Shown: positions 16,934 to 26,306 of the stretch, piece by piece
Layout of the letters: the number at the start of each line of letters is the position of its first letter
Position numbering within the stretch: position 1 is the first letter of the stretch
NCBI RefSeq assembly: GCF_001314325.1
Contig: NZ_CP009430.1
Coordinates: forward strand, 1-64,000
DNA from: Sphingopyxis macrogoltabida
GTDB taxonomy: Bacteria; Pseudomonadota; Alphaproteobacteria; Sphingomonadales; Sphingomonadaceae
Reading direction: 5' to 3'
DNA: 64,000 bases
Position numbers and translations under genes: made by a program
The notes under the pieces: generated by a model
The model's database searches: none
Seen by the model: only the letters and a program-made list of their open reading frames with translations
What the model was told of the DNA's origin: nothing

Positions 16934-17500
16934 ATGGAACTTTCCTTCAGCCATGCGCACAGCCAGCGTATCCTCCGGCAGCGCAACTTGCTGGCTCTCG
17001 CCGCGGCCGTGCTTGCCGTCATCACAGTCGGACTGTTTCTGGTCGCCGTTTCCCGCGACCGCGAAGTCGTGCTCCAGCCGATCCTGCGCTCGCCGCTGAC
17101 GGTCAGCTCCGCCGGGGTCAGCCGCGAGTATCTCGAGATGATCACGCGCGACACCGTCGTACTGACGCTCGATCGGAGCCCGCAGAACCTCGAATATTGG
17201 ATGAACGAGGTTCTCGAGATCACTGCCCCGCGGATGCAGGGCCGGGTCAAGGCCGAGCTCCTGAAGATCGTCAGCGAGCAGCGCGGATCGTCGATCGCGC
17301 AATTCTTCACGATCGAAAAGATGGAAATCGACACGGCGAACCTGCGCTCCGAGGTGACGGGCGAACTGCACACGATTGTCGGGAACAAGGTCATTTCGAG
17401 CGAGAACCGGACCTTCCGGTACGATTGGGAATATTCCGGGCTGTCGCTGAAGCTCATCGGCTTCGGGATGGTGACGCCCGTCAAGGGGAGGGACATATGA
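16934..17500 (+). CDS. traE: TraE, F-type T4SS inner-membrane protein
   Basis: A 188-residue VirB5/TraE-type pilus assembly protein. A single N-terminal membrane helix (NLLALAAAVLAVITVGLFLV) precedes a periplasmic domain containing SREYLEMITRDTVVLTLDRSP, typical of TraE. It overlaps traK by four bases (ATGA), so translation is likely coupled. Confidence 0.9.
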   Translation: MELSFSHAHSQRILRQRNLLALAAAVLAVITVGLFLVAVSRDREVVLQPILRSPLTVSSAGVSREYLEMITRDTVVLTLDRSPQNLEYWMNEVLEITAPRMQGRVKAELLKIVSEQRGSSIAQFFTIEKMEIDTANLRSEVTGELHTIVGNKVISSENRTFRYDWEYSGLSLKLIGFGMVTPVKGRDI

Positions 17501-18297
17501 TCTCGCTGATCGCCATCGGCAGCGTCGCGACCGGCGCCCTCCTCCTCTCGCGCGTCCAGTGCCATCTCAGCCGGTATGCCGGTGCCGGCCTCGTGGCCGC
17601 GGCCGTATTGGTCTCTGCTGCGCCCGCCTGGGCCGATCAGACGGTGATGGCGTCCGACAGCAGCCAGGTCGATTGCACGGCGTCGGCGCGCGACCTCACC
17701 CGAATTAGCCTGGTCGAAGACGAGTTTGCATCGGTCTCGAAAATCTCGACCGGTAATCCGGCGGATGATTTCTCGGTCGTCAACGAGCCGGTGCGCGGCG
17801 ATATCTATCTGTCGGTACCCGACGGCTTCGCGCGACCGGCGCTCTCGTTCTTCGCGACCAGCAAGCGCGGATATGTCTATAAATTCGTCTGCCGGATCGA
17901 TGGCGACCAGGCGGTCCAGGTCTTCATTTCCAATCCCGCGATCGCGAAGGAGCGTCTGGCCGAAACAGGGCCTGCGAAATCGCGTGGCCTGCAGGACGCG
18001 GCCATCGAGCTGGTCCAGGCGATGTACGCGGGGGCGATCGTCGACGGTTACGAGATGCGCCAGCGCAGTCTGACGCCCGTGAATGTCGGACCGCTCAAGG
18101 TTCAGCTCGTGGCCGAGTATCGCGGAGCGGACCTCTCGGGGAAGGTTCTCCGTATCGAGAACAAGAGCGATCGGGCCGTCGAACTGACCGAGGCGATGGT
18201 GGCGCCGGCCAGCGCGCTTGCGGTTTCGGTCGCCGAGAAGACGTTGCCGCCCGGAAAGGCGACCACCGCCTACCTCGTTTCCCAGACTGGAAGGTGA
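17497..18297 (+). CDS. traK: TraK, secretin-like outer-membrane core protein
   Basis: A 266-residue periplasmic protein with an N-terminal hydrophobic leader (cleavage probably after APAWA). It has the TraK blocks DDFSVVNEPVRGDIYLSVPDGF and SFFATSKRGYVYKF. TraK, TraB and TraV form the outer-membrane core channel of F-type systems, equivalent to VirB9, VirB10 and VirB7. The start at 17497 overlaps the traE stop and has AGGGGAGG upstream. Confidence 0.9.
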   Translation: MISLIAIGSVATGALLLSRVQCHLSRYAGAGLVAAAVLVSAAPAWADQTVMASDSSQVDCTASARDLTRISLVEDEFASVSKISTGNPADDFSVVNEPVRGDIYLSVPDGFARPALSFFATSKRGYVYKFVCRIDGDQAVQVFISNPAIAKERLAETGPAKSRGLQDAAIELVQAMYAGAIVDGYEMRQRSLTPVNVGPLKVQLVAEYRGADLSGKVLRIENKSDRAVELTEAMVAPASALAVSVAEKTLPPGKATTAYLVSQTGR

Positions 18298-18301
18298 GCC
18301 C

Positions 18302-19627
18302 ATGCCCCTTGCTGATTTATTGAAGCGCAAACGCCAACCGCTCGACGAGACGGTCGAAGAGGGCGTGTCGCCGCTCACGGGCGATCTCGCCGGCAATGAG
18401 GCCATTCGCCGACGGCAGCGGCTTCTCCTGGCCGGCGCCGGCGGCGCCGGGCTCCTCCTGTCGTCCATCTGGATCTTTTCGGGCGATGAAGCGGAAGTGG
18501 CCGCAAAGGACGACGATACGACCGAGGTCGCCGTGTCGACCAAGGACATGGTCAACCGCAATCTCTCGCAGCAGGAGTGGATGGCGCTCTCCGAAAACCG
18601 GTTCCAGTCGACCGAGAACCGCCTCAGGTCGATAGACGGGCAGAACCGAAGGCTGGAGCAGCTGACCGCGCAGGTCGAGGCGCTCAAGGGCCAGAACCAG
18701 GCGATGCAGGCCGATGGTCAGCGCGTGCTCTCCGCCTATCAGTCGGAGAACGAACAGTTGCGCCGACAAGTCAATGAGCGGCGGACGCCGGCGCCCGCTC
18801 CCGGTCCGGGTGCGCTTTATGGGCCCACCGGTCCCCAGTCTTATCAGCGCCCCGATGACACGCCGAATGCGGAAAAAGCCGTCGCCGGTTTCGGCGGGCC
18901 GCCGGAGGTCAAGCTCGTCAGCTTCGCCAGCACCCCGGGCGGAACGGCGTCGCGGGTCGAGAAGGGCAACACGCTTTACACCGACAGCATCAACTATCTC
19001 CCGCCGAACAGCTTTGCGCGGGCAAAGGTCATCGTCGGAGTGGACGCGAGTGCAGGGGTCAACAGCCAGACCGACCCGCTCCCCGTGGTCCTTCGCGTGA
19101 CGGGGCCGGCGCGCTCGGTGCTTCAGAACGGGCGTGTGCTTACGACGCGGATCGAGGGTTGCCTCGTGAACGGGGCGGCACGCGGCGACCTGTCGGCCGA
19201 GAAGGTCTATGTGAAGCTCCAGAAGATGACCTGCCCGCAGCCGGGCGGCCGGTACGCGGTATCCGAGGTCAAGGGCTTCCTCGCCTTCGGCGGCAAGACC
19301 GGTGTGCGGGGCAGGGTGGTCTCGCGCGAAGGCTCGCTGGTGACCCAGGCTTTCCTCGCGGGGCTCGCGGGCGGCTTCGGCCGAGGCTTTTCGGCGAATG
19401 CGAACAGCGTCTTTCAGGGCACCAACATCTCGACCGAGGGCAAGCGCGACAGGCTCTCGACCGGGGAAATCCTCGAAGGCGGGTTCGGCGAGGGCGTCGC
19501 GCAGAGCGGCGACATGGTCTCGAAATATCTGATCGAGCGCGCCGAGCAATATCAGCCGGTGATCGAGATGCCGACGGGCATCGATGTCGAGATCGTTTTT
19601 CTGGAGGGTGTCTATGTCCGGAACTGA
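18302..19627 (+). CDS. traB: TraB, VirB10-like core-complex scaffold
   Basis: A 441-residue protein with one N-terminal membrane helix (RLLLAGAGGAGLLLSSIWIF), a coiled-coil region (NRRLEQLTAQVEALKGQNQA onward), a proline-rich segment and a C-terminal TrbI/VirB10 domain with SINYLPPNSFARAKVIVGVD. It bridges the inner and outer membranes. The start at 18302 has an AAGGTGAG ribosome site made from the end of traK. It overlaps the following dsbC-like gene by 14 bases. Confidence 0.92.
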   Translation: MPLADLLKRKRQPLDETVEEGVSPLTGDLAGNEAIRRRQRLLLAGAGGAGLLLSSIWIFSGDEAEVAAKDDDTTEVAVSTKDMVNRNLSQQEWMALSENRFQSTENRLRSIDGQNRRLEQLTAQVEALKGQNQAMQADGQRVLSAYQSENEQLRRQVNERRTPAPAPGPGALYGPTGPQSYQRPDDTPNAEKAVAGFGGPPEVKLVSFASTPGGTASRVEKGNTLYTDSINYLPPNSFARAKVIVGVDASAGVNSQTDPLPVVLRVTGPARSVLQNGRVLTTRIEGCLVNGAARGDLSAEKVYVKLQKMTCPQPGGRYAVSEVKGFLAFGGKTGVRGRVVSREGSLVTQAFLAGLAGGFGRGFSANANSVFQGTNISTEGKRDRLSTGEILEGGFGEGVAQSGDMVSKYLIERAEQYQPVIEMPTGIDVEIVFLEGVYVRN

Positions 19628-20483
19628 ACGCTGGCGCGGCCTCGCGCGCCCTTCGCGGCTGCTGGCCGCGGCGCTCGTGGCGCTCGGCGCCGCGGGGATC
19701 GCGCTCGCGGCGGATGCCGCCGTCAGCGAGGGCAAGGTCCGCGCGCTGCTCAAGGAGCGGCTCCCCAGGACGGCCATCGGCTCGGTCGACTGCGCGACCA
19801 TCGGAGGACTGTGCGAGGTCGTTGCGGGCGACAATCTCTTCTATGTGGACGCCGGCGCGCGCTATCTCATGATCGGACGGGTTTACGACATGGAGACCCG
19901 CCAGGACATCACCGCGGCGCGTCTGCTCGAGATGAACCCGGATTTGCTCGTCGGCGCGGCGGCGCGGGCCAACAACGGTGTCGGTGCAGACGAGGTGGCC
20001 GGCAGCCAGGGCGTCGCGGTGCCCGGCCCGGCGAAGCGCGGTCTTGCGGCCGGGCAGAGCCGCACGCTCTCGCTGGCCGGATTGCCGAAAGAGGGTGCCA
20101 TCGTCTGGGGCAATCCTTCCGGCGAGACGGTCACCGTCTTCACCGATTTTCGCTGCGGTTATTGCCGTGCCCTCGCGCAGGTCCTTCGCGATATGAAGCT
20201 GCGCGTGGTGGAGAGGCCGATATCGGTGCTCGGGAGCCGCGACGTCGCCGATCGCGTCTATTGCGCTAAAGACCGCGAAGCCGCGCTCCACGCCGTCTAT
20301 GCCGGCGAGACTTTGAAGGCCGCGCCCGCGTGCAACACCTCGGGCCTCGATGCCAATGAGGCCTTTGCCGAGCGCAATGACCTGCGCGGCACGCCGGTGA
20401 TCGTGCGTCGCGACGGTGCGATGCTCGAAGGCTATCGTCCGCGTGCCTTCCTCGAACAATGGTTGAAGGGAGCGAAGTCGTGA
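19614..20483 (+). CDS. DsbC-like periplasmic thiol-disulfide protein
   Basis: A 289-residue secreted thioredoxin-fold protein with an N-terminal leader ending near ALAADA, a DsbC-like dimerisation region and the active site FRCGYCRAL near residue 182. F-type operons of this group commonly carry such a DsbC family protein (TrbB-like role), which would fold the Cys-rich TraU, TraN and TraH. The cis-Pro motif appears as RGTPVIV near the end. GGAGGG precedes the start inside traB. Confidence 0.85.
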   Translation: MSGTERWRGLARPSRLLAAALVALGAAGIALAADAAVSEGKVRALLKERLPRTAIGSVDCATIGGLCEVVAGDNLFYVDAGARYLMIGRVYDMETRQDITAARLLEMNPDLLVGAAARANNGVGADEVAGSQGVAVPGPAKRGLAAGQSRTLSLAGLPKEGAIVWGNPSGETVTVFTDFRCGYCRALAQVLRDMKLRVVERPISVLGSRDVADRVYCAKDREAALHAVYAGETLKAAPACNTSGLDANEAFAERNDLRGTPVIVRRDGAMLEGYRPRAFLEQWLKGAKS

Positions 20484-21277
20484 GAGCGCCTCGCCGGCGG
20501 CTCCGCCGCGCCCCTGCTATCCTCCTCGGCACGGGCGGTCTCCTTCTCCTGGGGAGCTGCGCCAGCCTCGGCGGAAATGTTCGGGGAAGCTTTTCCTGCT
20601 CCGCTCCCGATGGCGTGTGCGCGCCGAGCGGCACGATCGATGACCGGGCGCTCGCGTCGATCGCCGGCGGAGAAGAGGGGGGCGACTTCGTTCCAGCGGC
20701 GAGCGAGCCCGGCCTCGGTGAATCGGTTGCCACCCGCGTTGCTCGAGCGCAGCCCGTGAGACCGGCACCTGGCGATCCTGCGCGCACCCGCGAACGGGTC
20801 CTCCGTATCGTCTTCCAACCCTATATCGACGACAGGGGCCGGCTTCACGAAGCGACGGCGGTGCATGCGGTCGTTGCGACCGGCGACTGGCAGCAGGCCG
20901 TCGTACCCATGCAAGCGAATGCGCGGGCGTCGGGAGGCATCATGGGATTTGTCTCTCTCGCCGACGCGGTGGACCAGGCGGATCCACCGCAAGCCGGCGA
21001 CGCGCGGCCAAGCAATAGCCTCCCGTCGGCCGACGCGGTGGCGGCCGCCCGCGCCCGCAAGACCGACCCCCTCGGCGCCATCAAGGCGGATGTCTCGGAT
21101 CGCCTGGCTCCCGCGGCGACCCGGGCGCCCGCCGCCGCCGCGCGCGCCAAGCCCGACCCGCTGGCGCGCGCGGCGATGGACTCGGTCGCGCGCGGCGCCG
21201 CGGAGGCTGGGGCGCGACCGGGTAAGCAAGGCGCCAGCGCACCTGGTTTTCCGGCCAGCGTCGAGAAGGACGACTGA
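20480..21277 (+). CDS. traV: TraV, outer-membrane lipoprotein of the core complex
   Basis: A 265-residue protein with a lipobox LLLGSC near residues 24-29 and nearby cysteines (FSCSAPDGVCAPSG) typical of TraV. The rest is Ala/Pro/Arg-rich and long for the family. The GTG at 20480 overlaps the previous stop as GTGA and has GGGAG upstream. As in F, it would anchor TraK and TraB in the outer membrane. It lacks a strongly conserved C-terminus, which is usual for TraV. Confidence 0.8.
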   Translation: MRAPRRRLRRAPAILLGTGGLLLLGSCASLGGNVRGSFSCSAPDGVCAPSGTIDDRALASIAGGEEGGDFVPAASEPGLGESVATRVARAQPVRPAPGDPARTRERVLRIVFQPYIDDRGRLHEATAVHAVVATGDWQQAVVPMQANARASGGIMGFVSLADAVDQADPPQAGDARPSNSLPSADAVAAARARKTDPLGAIKADVSDRLAPAATRAPAAAARAKPDPLARAAMDSVARGAAEAGARPGKQGASAPGFPASVEKDD

Positions 21278-21278
21278 C

Positions 21279-23867
21279 ATGGCGGACCGCGGTCTCTTCG
21301 AACGATTGGTTGCAGGCATTCTCGGCGATACCGCGCGGCCCGATGCCGAACGGCCAAGGCTAGGTGTCCCGATGCTTGCCGACTGGCTTCCCTATCGGAG
21401 CCACGACCCCAAGACCGGGATTTTCTACAACAGCGCTTCGCGCGGCTTCGTCATAGAGGCGAGCCCGCTCATCGGCGCGAATGAGCGCACGGGCGAAATC
21501 CTCACGCAATTTCTCTCGGAGGCCATCCCGACACCGGGCTGCCTGCAGTTTCACCAATGGATGAGCCCACGGATCGGCGAACGGCTGTCACGCTGGTATC
21601 TGCCGCGTTACGCCGCGCGCGGCGTCTATGAGCGGATGGCGAAGCATCGTGTCGACTTCCTGACCGCGGGCGTCTGGCAATCGCTGTCCTCCGACGCCCC
21701 GTTCAGTTTGCGCAACCATCGCGTCGCCATCTCCTACTCGACGCCGGAAAGCTCGAGCGTGACAAGCGAGGAAATCGTTGCCGTGATGGAGGGGCTGATC
21801 TCGGCCCTGGCATCGATCAACGTCTCGGCGCGGACGATGGAGCCTGCCGACCTCATCGCGTGGATCGACGACATCACATCGCCGACGACCGCGGCCGGCG
21901 AGGACGTGGTCAACTACAATCCGTTCGACCCCATCGCCGACCAGGCCATCCGGCGCGATGTCGAATTCCGCATCGAGGCGGATCGGATGCTGCTGCGAAC
22001 CGAACGGTTTCGGCCGACGGGAAAGACGGTCGATGAGGCGCCCGAGATCGGCGAGATACTCCCCGACATATTCGACGTCCGGAGCTTTTCGGTCCGGAAT
22101 CTTCCGACGCGGTGGGCGCCCTGGGATGTGGCGCGCCTCATCGGCGATATGTTCACCGACAAGCTGCGGATGCCTTGTCCGGTATCGACGAACCTCTGCA
22201 TCGAGTTTCCCGATTCCCAGGCGCTGAGTAACAAGGCGAGCTTCAAGTTCATGCGCACGACGAGCCTCGCGGATTCGAAATCGGCCCGGTTCCTGCCCCA
22301 GTTGCGCGAACAGTCCCAGGAATGGCGGTTCGTAAACGACGAGGTGCGCCAGGGGCGAAAGCTCGTTCGCGTCTTCTTCAGCGTCACCTCCTTTTCCCCA
22401 AAGGGGCGGGGGGACGCCAACGAGAGGGTCTTGAAGTCTGTTTATCGCGCGGCGGGCTGGGATCTGCTCGACGATCGCTACCTGCAGGTGATGGGCCTGC
22501 TGTGCGCGATGCCGATGACGATGGCCAATGGCCTCGCGCGCGACCTTGACCGGATGAAGCGGCTGCGCACTTTGCTCACGACGACGGCAGCCAACCTCGC
22601 GCCGATCCAGGGCGAGTATCTGGGCGGGCCGGTGCCGCATCTGATGCTGATCGGTCGCCGCGGCCAGCCCTTTTTCTGGAGCCCGTTCGAGAATGCCGCC
22701 GGCAATCACAACGTCGCTGTCGTCGGCAAGTCCGGTTCGGGCAAATCGGTCACGCTCCAGGAGCTTTGTGCGTCGCTTTGCGGCGCGGGGGCGAGGGTGG
22801 TCGTGATCGACGACGGTCGATCGTTCGAGCATTCCGCCAAGCTCCAGGGCGGGGCCTTTGTCGAATTCACGATCGCGTCGGGCTTTTGCCTCAACCCGTT
22901 CAGCATGATCGACGAGGAGCTCGCGAACGGCAACGAAGACTATCTGCTCGATTGCATGTCGATGCTGAAGGCGATCGTTAGCCAGATGGCGCGCCATATC
23001 GACCGCCTCAACGATACCGAGCGCGGGCTGATCGACGGGGCTGTGAACAGCGTCTGGCAGGCGAAGGGCCGGATCGGCGCGATCGACGACGTGATCGCGG
23101 CACTGGAGGCGACGGGCAATGCGCTCGCGATGGATCTGGGTATCGCCATGCGGCCCTTTTCGTCCGGCGGGACCTATGGCCGCTTCTTCGAGGGTGAGGC
23201 CTCGTTCGAGCTCTCCGCTCAATTCACTGTCTTTGAATTGTCTGATCTGTCCTCGCGCGAGGAGCTGCGCAGCGTCGTGCTGACCGCGATCATGTTCATG
23301 TCGCAGCAGATGATGCGCAAGGTCGACCGTTCGATCCCCAAGGCCCTGCTCCTGGACGAGGCCTGGCAGATGCTTCGTGGCGGAGCGACGGCGGACTTTA
23401 TCGAAACCTACGCGCGAACCTGCCGCAAATATGGGGGCGCGCTCGTCACGGCGACCCAGTCGCTGAACGATTACTACAAGTCGCCCGGCTCGATCGCGGC
23501 GCTCGAAAATTCGGACTGGTTCGTCATCCTCGAGCAAAAGCCGGAGACGATCGCGGATTTCAAGAACCACGACCGTTTCGAGATGGACGACTATACCGAC
23601 GCGCTGTTGCGCTCGCTCAAGATCAACGGGCGCGAATATTCCGACATCCTGATCAAGGGGCCGGAGATGCTCGCGGTCGGGAGGCTCGTTCTCGACCCCT
23701 TTTCCGCGACCGTCTATTCGTCGAGCCCTGCGGTTTACGCCGCCATCGAGGCGCTGGTCGCGCAGGGTCTGGGCATGGACGAAGCGATCGAGCGCGTTGC
23801 GTTCCCGGCGGCTCATGGAAGAGGGGCCGCGCCGCGGGATCCCGATTTCGCGGAAGCGGCGGAATAG
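21279..23867 (+). CDS. traC: TraC, VirB4-type ATPase
   Basis: An 862-residue cytoplasmic ATPase driving pilus assembly and substrate handling. The N-terminal TraC_F_IV domain contains DWLPYRSHDPKTGIFYN. Walker A is VVGKSGSGKSVTLQ near residue 485 and Walker B is ALLLDEAWQML near residue 690, followed by the ATQSLNDYYKSPG segment typical of VirB4/TraC. The true start is the ATG at 21279, one base past the traV stop. A long antisense open frame across this gene is a codon-bias shadow. Confidence 0.95.
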   Translation: MADRGLFERLVAGILGDTARPDAERPRLGVPMLADWLPYRSHDPKTGIFYNSASRGFVIEASPLIGANERTGEILTQFLSEAIPTPGCLQFHQWMSPRIGERLSRWYLPRYAARGVYERMAKHRVDFLTAGVWQSLSSDAPFSLRNHRVAISYSTPESSSVTSEEIVAVMEGLISALASINVSARTMEPADLIAWIDDITSPTTAAGEDVVNYNPFDPIADQAIRRDVEFRIEADRMLLRTERFRPTGKTVDEAPEIGEILPDIFDVRSFSVRNLPTRWAPWDVARLIGDMFTDKLRMPCPVSTNLCIEFPDSQALSNKASFKFMRTTSLADSKSARFLPQLREQSQEWRFVNDEVRQGRKLVRVFFSVTSFSPKGRGDANERVLKSVYRAAGWDLLDDRYLQVMGLLCAMPMTMANGLARDLDRMKRLRTLLTTTAANLAPIQGEYLGGPVPHLMLIGRRGQPFFWSPFENAAGNHNVAVVGKSGSGKSVTLQELCASLCGAGARVVVIDDGRSFEHSAKLQGGAFVEFTIASGFCLNPFSMIDEELANGNEDYLLDCMSMLKAIVSQMARHIDRLNDTERGLIDGAVNSVWQAKGRIGAIDDVIAALEATGNALAMDLGIAMRPFSSGGTYGRFFEGEASFELSAQFTVFELSDLSSREELRSVVLTAIMFMSQQMMRKVDRSIPKALLLDEAWQMLRGGATADFIETYARTCRKYGGALVTATQSLNDYYKSPGSIAALENSDWFVILEQKPETIADFKNHDRFEMDDYTDALLRSLKINGREYSDILIKGPEMLAVGRLVLDPFSATVYSSSPAVYAAIEALVAQGLGMDEAIERVAFPAAHGRGAAPRDPDFAEAAE

Positions 23868-23870
23868 TCG

Positions 23871-24230
23871 ATGAGCGGCGCCACCTCCGCACCACCCGCC
23901 AGGCCGCGCCGCGCCGCAAGATTGCCCGATGGACGCACGGCGCTCGTCTTCGGCCTGCACTTCTCGCGGTTCCTTCTGTCGACGATGCTGCTGAGCTGGG
24001 GCGTCTTCGCCCTCGCGTTCCTTCTCCTTGGTGGTGGGTCGCTCGACGGGCTGATGCACCAGCTGAACAATCTCGTCCGCCGATATGTCGAGGCGGACGC
24101 AGCGCGGGTCCAGTCGTTCCGGGACATTTTCCTCGCGGCGCACCTCGCCGTCACCATCCTCCTGATCGTCCTGCGCCGGGATCGCATCTTGCCCGCGCAA
24201 TTGCCGGAAAGGATCTGCGACCATGACTGA
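23871..24230 (+). CDS. Small two-helix membrane protein in tra operon
   Basis: A 119-residue protein with two predicted membrane helices (FLLSTMLLSWGVFALAFLLL and FLAAHLAVTILLIVLRRD) separated by a periplasmic-size loop. It sits between traC and trbI, overlapping trbI by eight bases, so it belongs to the transfer operon. I do not recognise it as a named Tra protein. Confidence 0.6.
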   Translation: MSGATSAPPARPRRAARLPDGRTALVFGLHFSRFLLSTMLLSWGVFALAFLLLGGGSLDGLMHQLNNLVRRYVEADAARVQSFRDIFLAAHLAVTILLIVLRRDRILPAQLPERICDHD

Positions 24231-24867
24231 CCAGACCGAGCCCGAACTCCCGCTCCCGGCTGCACCGCACGCCCCCCTGCGGCCGCGGCCGGCCTTCGCG
24301 GGATTTAGCCGGGTCCAGATCCTCGCGGGACTGCTGATGCTCGGCCTGATGATCTGGGGCATGTGGGTCACGCGCGAGCTGGTGAAGCCGCGGCAGGACC
24401 GGATCGTCGCCGTGCGCCTGTCGGCGATCGTCGGAGACTATGTCCAGGCCCAGGCGCGATCGGCGTCGCCGCCGGCGCAGGTCGAGGCGGAAATGCGCAA
24501 GTTCATGGAGTCGCTCGATACCGAGCTCGCGCAGCGCGCCCGCAAGGGAGAGGTCGTCCTCGTGGGCGAGGCGGTGCTCACCAAGAATGTACCCGATATC
24601 ACCGATAGTCTTCGCGATGCTGTCTATGCCTCGGGCATTGCGCGGCCAAGGCAGGCCTCGGCGGCAGAGCTGCAGCACTTGCAGGATCAGGCCATCGCGG
24701 GCGCGGGGCAGGCTGCGCCGCCGCCGGCCATGATGCCGATGGACTATCCGGGGCCTCTTTCACCGGGCGATATGCAGGGGCCACCCGGCGCGCGGGGTCC
24801 GCAATATGGGCCGCCGGCGCCAACCGTTTCGACGTTCGACGGGAGCGGCGGCTATGCCGGGCAGTAA
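24223..24867 (+). CDS. trbI: TrbI (F-type), pilus retraction-related inner-membrane protein
   Basis: A 214-residue protein. One membrane helix (ILAGLLMLGLMIWGMWV) is followed by a region matching F TrbI in layout: DRIVAVRLSAIVGDYVQ, LDTELAQRARKGEVVLVGEA, then NVPDIT. F TrbI is about 128 residues and influences pilus length. This one carries an extra Pro/Gly-rich tail of about 60 residues. The order traC-trbI-traW is the F order with insertions. Confidence 0.75.
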   Translation: MTDQTEPELPLPAAPHAPLRPRPAFAGFSRVQILAGLLMLGLMIWGMWVTRELVKPRQDRIVAVRLSAIVGDYVQAQARSASPPAQVEAEMRKFMESLDTELAQRARKGEVVLVGEAVLTKNVPDITDSLRDAVYASGIARPRQASAAELQHLQDQAIAGAGQAAPPPAMMPMDYPGPLSPGDMQGPPGARGPQYGPPAPTVSTFDGSGGYAGQ

Positions 24868-25384
24868 AGCATTGGCGCTGCGATCGCACGCGCGCTGGCG
24901 CGTCTGGCTCTTGCCCCTGTCGGTCGTCGCTGGCGCTGCCGCGCTCGGCGAGCTTGGAGACTGGCGGGACCATCATCTGTTCCTCGTGAACACGACGGAC
25001 TCGCTTCCCAACTGGGCCTTTCTCGTCGATCGGAGCCGCGTGCCCGAGAAGGGCGATTATGTGTTCTTTGCGCCGCCGCGCTCGCCGCTGCTGCGCCGCC
25101 ACTTCGGCGAGCGGGCGAAGCCTTTCGGAAAGATCGTCTATGGGGTCGCGGGCGATGTCGTCGCGCACCGGCAGGATGTTGTCACGATCAACGGCAAGGC
25201 CGTCGCGCGGATGAAGGCCCGGACCCGGCTCGGCGAACCGCTCACCCGTGGCGCCACCGGCCCGATTCCCGCTGGATGTTTTTTCGCGGCGACACCGCAC
25301 CGCGACGGGTTCGACAGCCGCTATGCCGATATCGGGTTCGTTTGCGCGCATCAGCTCGTCGGAACGGGAGTCCCGATACTATGA
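24854..25384 (+). CDS. traF: TraF-type S26 signal peptidase
   Basis: A 176-residue S26-family peptidase of the conjugative TraF/TrhF type. A membrane helix comes first, then the serine region NTTDSLPNWAFLVDR near residue 45 and the lysine region GKIVYGVAGD near residue 92; the C-terminal box HRDGFDSRYADIGFV also fits. Such peptidases process or cyclise pilins, as in RP4 TraF and TrhF, which may be relevant to the TraA-like pilin here. It overlaps trbI by 14 bases and traW by four bases. Confidence 0.82.
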   Translation: MPGSKALALRSHARWRVWLLPLSVVAGAAALGELGDWRDHHLFLVNTTDSLPNWAFLVDRSRVPEKGDYVFFAPPRSPLLRRHFGERAKPFGKIVYGVAGDVVAHRQDVVTINGKAVARMKARTRLGEPLTRGATGPIPAGCFFAATPHRDGFDSRYADIGFVCAHQLVGTGVPIL

Positions 25385-26037
25385 AGCGGGCTGGATCCAT
25401 GATGCTCGGCGCTCTCGGCCTGGTTGCTGCCGGACTTCTGGCGGGACCGATGCGGAGCGAAGCGCGGGACTTCGGCGTCGAGGGGCAAACATTTCCGATC
25501 GTCGAGCCCGATTTGCTGGCTACGATCGAGAGCCGCTTGCGCCGCGCCGAAGCCAGCGGCGAGCTTGCACGGATGAACGAGGTCTTCGCGCGGCGGGTCG
25601 AAGCAAAGGTCCGCCGCCCCGATCCCGTCGGCGGCATTACGCCCGCGCGCGCCCCGCGCAGCTGGACCTACGACCCCACGGCCGTGATCGAGCAGGACAT
25701 TCGCGATCAGAAGGGAAATCTCGTCGCCGCGGCGGGGCAGCGGATCAATCCGCTGGACTTCGTGACCATCAGGCAGGATCTGGTTTTCGTCGACGGTGAC
25801 GATCCGGGCGAGCTCGATTGGGCGTTGGGTCGGTACGCGGATCCCCGCGCGAAGATCATCTTCGTCAAAGGGTCGCCGATCGACGAGATGACGGCAAGGA
25901 AACGGCGCTTCTACTTCGATCAGGAAGGCCGGCTCACCGGGACTTTCGGCATTAAGCACACGCCCGCGGTGGTCAGCCAGAACGGTCGCACCATGCGGGT
26001 CTCCGAGATCGCATTGAAGCCTCGGGGGCGAAGCTGA
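25381..26037 (+). CDS. traW: TraW, periplasmic pilus-assembly protein
   Basis: A 218-residue secreted protein with a leader ending near RSEA and TraW blocks (RDFGVEGQTFPIVEPDLL, DPTAVIEQDIRDQKGNLV, RINPLDFV). F TraW works with TrbC and TraU in pilus biogenesis. It starts with an ATGA overlap with the peptidase gene and ends in a TGATG junction with the next small gene. Confidence 0.92.
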   Translation: MKRAGSMMLGALGLVAAGLLAGPMRSEARDFGVEGQTFPIVEPDLLATIESRLRRAEASGELARMNEVFARRVEAKVRRPDPVGGITPARAPRSWTYDPTAVIEQDIRDQKGNLVAAAGQRINPLDFVTIRQDLVFVDGDDPGELDWALGRYADPRAKIIFVKGSPIDEMTARKRRFYFDQEGRLTGTFGIKHTPAVVSQNGRTMRVSEIALKPRGRS

Positions 26038-26306
26038 TGCCGATCTGGCTCGATTTCCTGACGACACCGATGGCGGCGCCCGAAACGCGTGGACTTCGCC
26101 GCCTCCGATATGGGTGGCAGGCGCTGTGCCTGACATTGGCCGGGAGTATCGTCGCGCAAGGTCCGCTGCGAGAGTTCGCTGGCCGGGTTGCGCCTGCTGC
26201 GACCGGGCTGCTGCTCGTCGCCGCAGTGGTGACGACGATCGTCTATCTCGGCGCCAAGCATCGCGCCGACACGGCCTTTCTCACCATGCCGCGGGAGAGC
26301 GACTGA
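26037..26306 (+). CDS. Small membrane protein between traW and traU
   Basis: An 89-residue protein with two hydrophobic stretches (ALCLTLAGSIVAQG and AATGLLLVAAVVTTIVYLG). It is coupled by TGATG junctions on both sides to traW and traU. I know no named homologue; its position says it is translated with the transfer operon. Confidence 0.55.
   Translation: MPIWLDFLTTPMAAPETRGLRRLRYGWQALCLTLAGSIVAQGPLREFAGRVAPAATGLLLVAAVVTTIVYLGAKHRADTAFLTMPRESD

Noticed and set aside
16906..19834. Long antisense frames across traE, traK and traB
   Set aside because: Low-complexity Arg/Ser/Pro translations with no motifs, opposite well-supported tra genes in an intact operon.
21588..24371. Very long open frame antisense to traC
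   Set aside because: Its length reflects the codon bias of high-GC DNA. The translation is rich in Arg, Gly and Asp with no domain, whereas the sense strand encodes a full VirB4-type ATPase.
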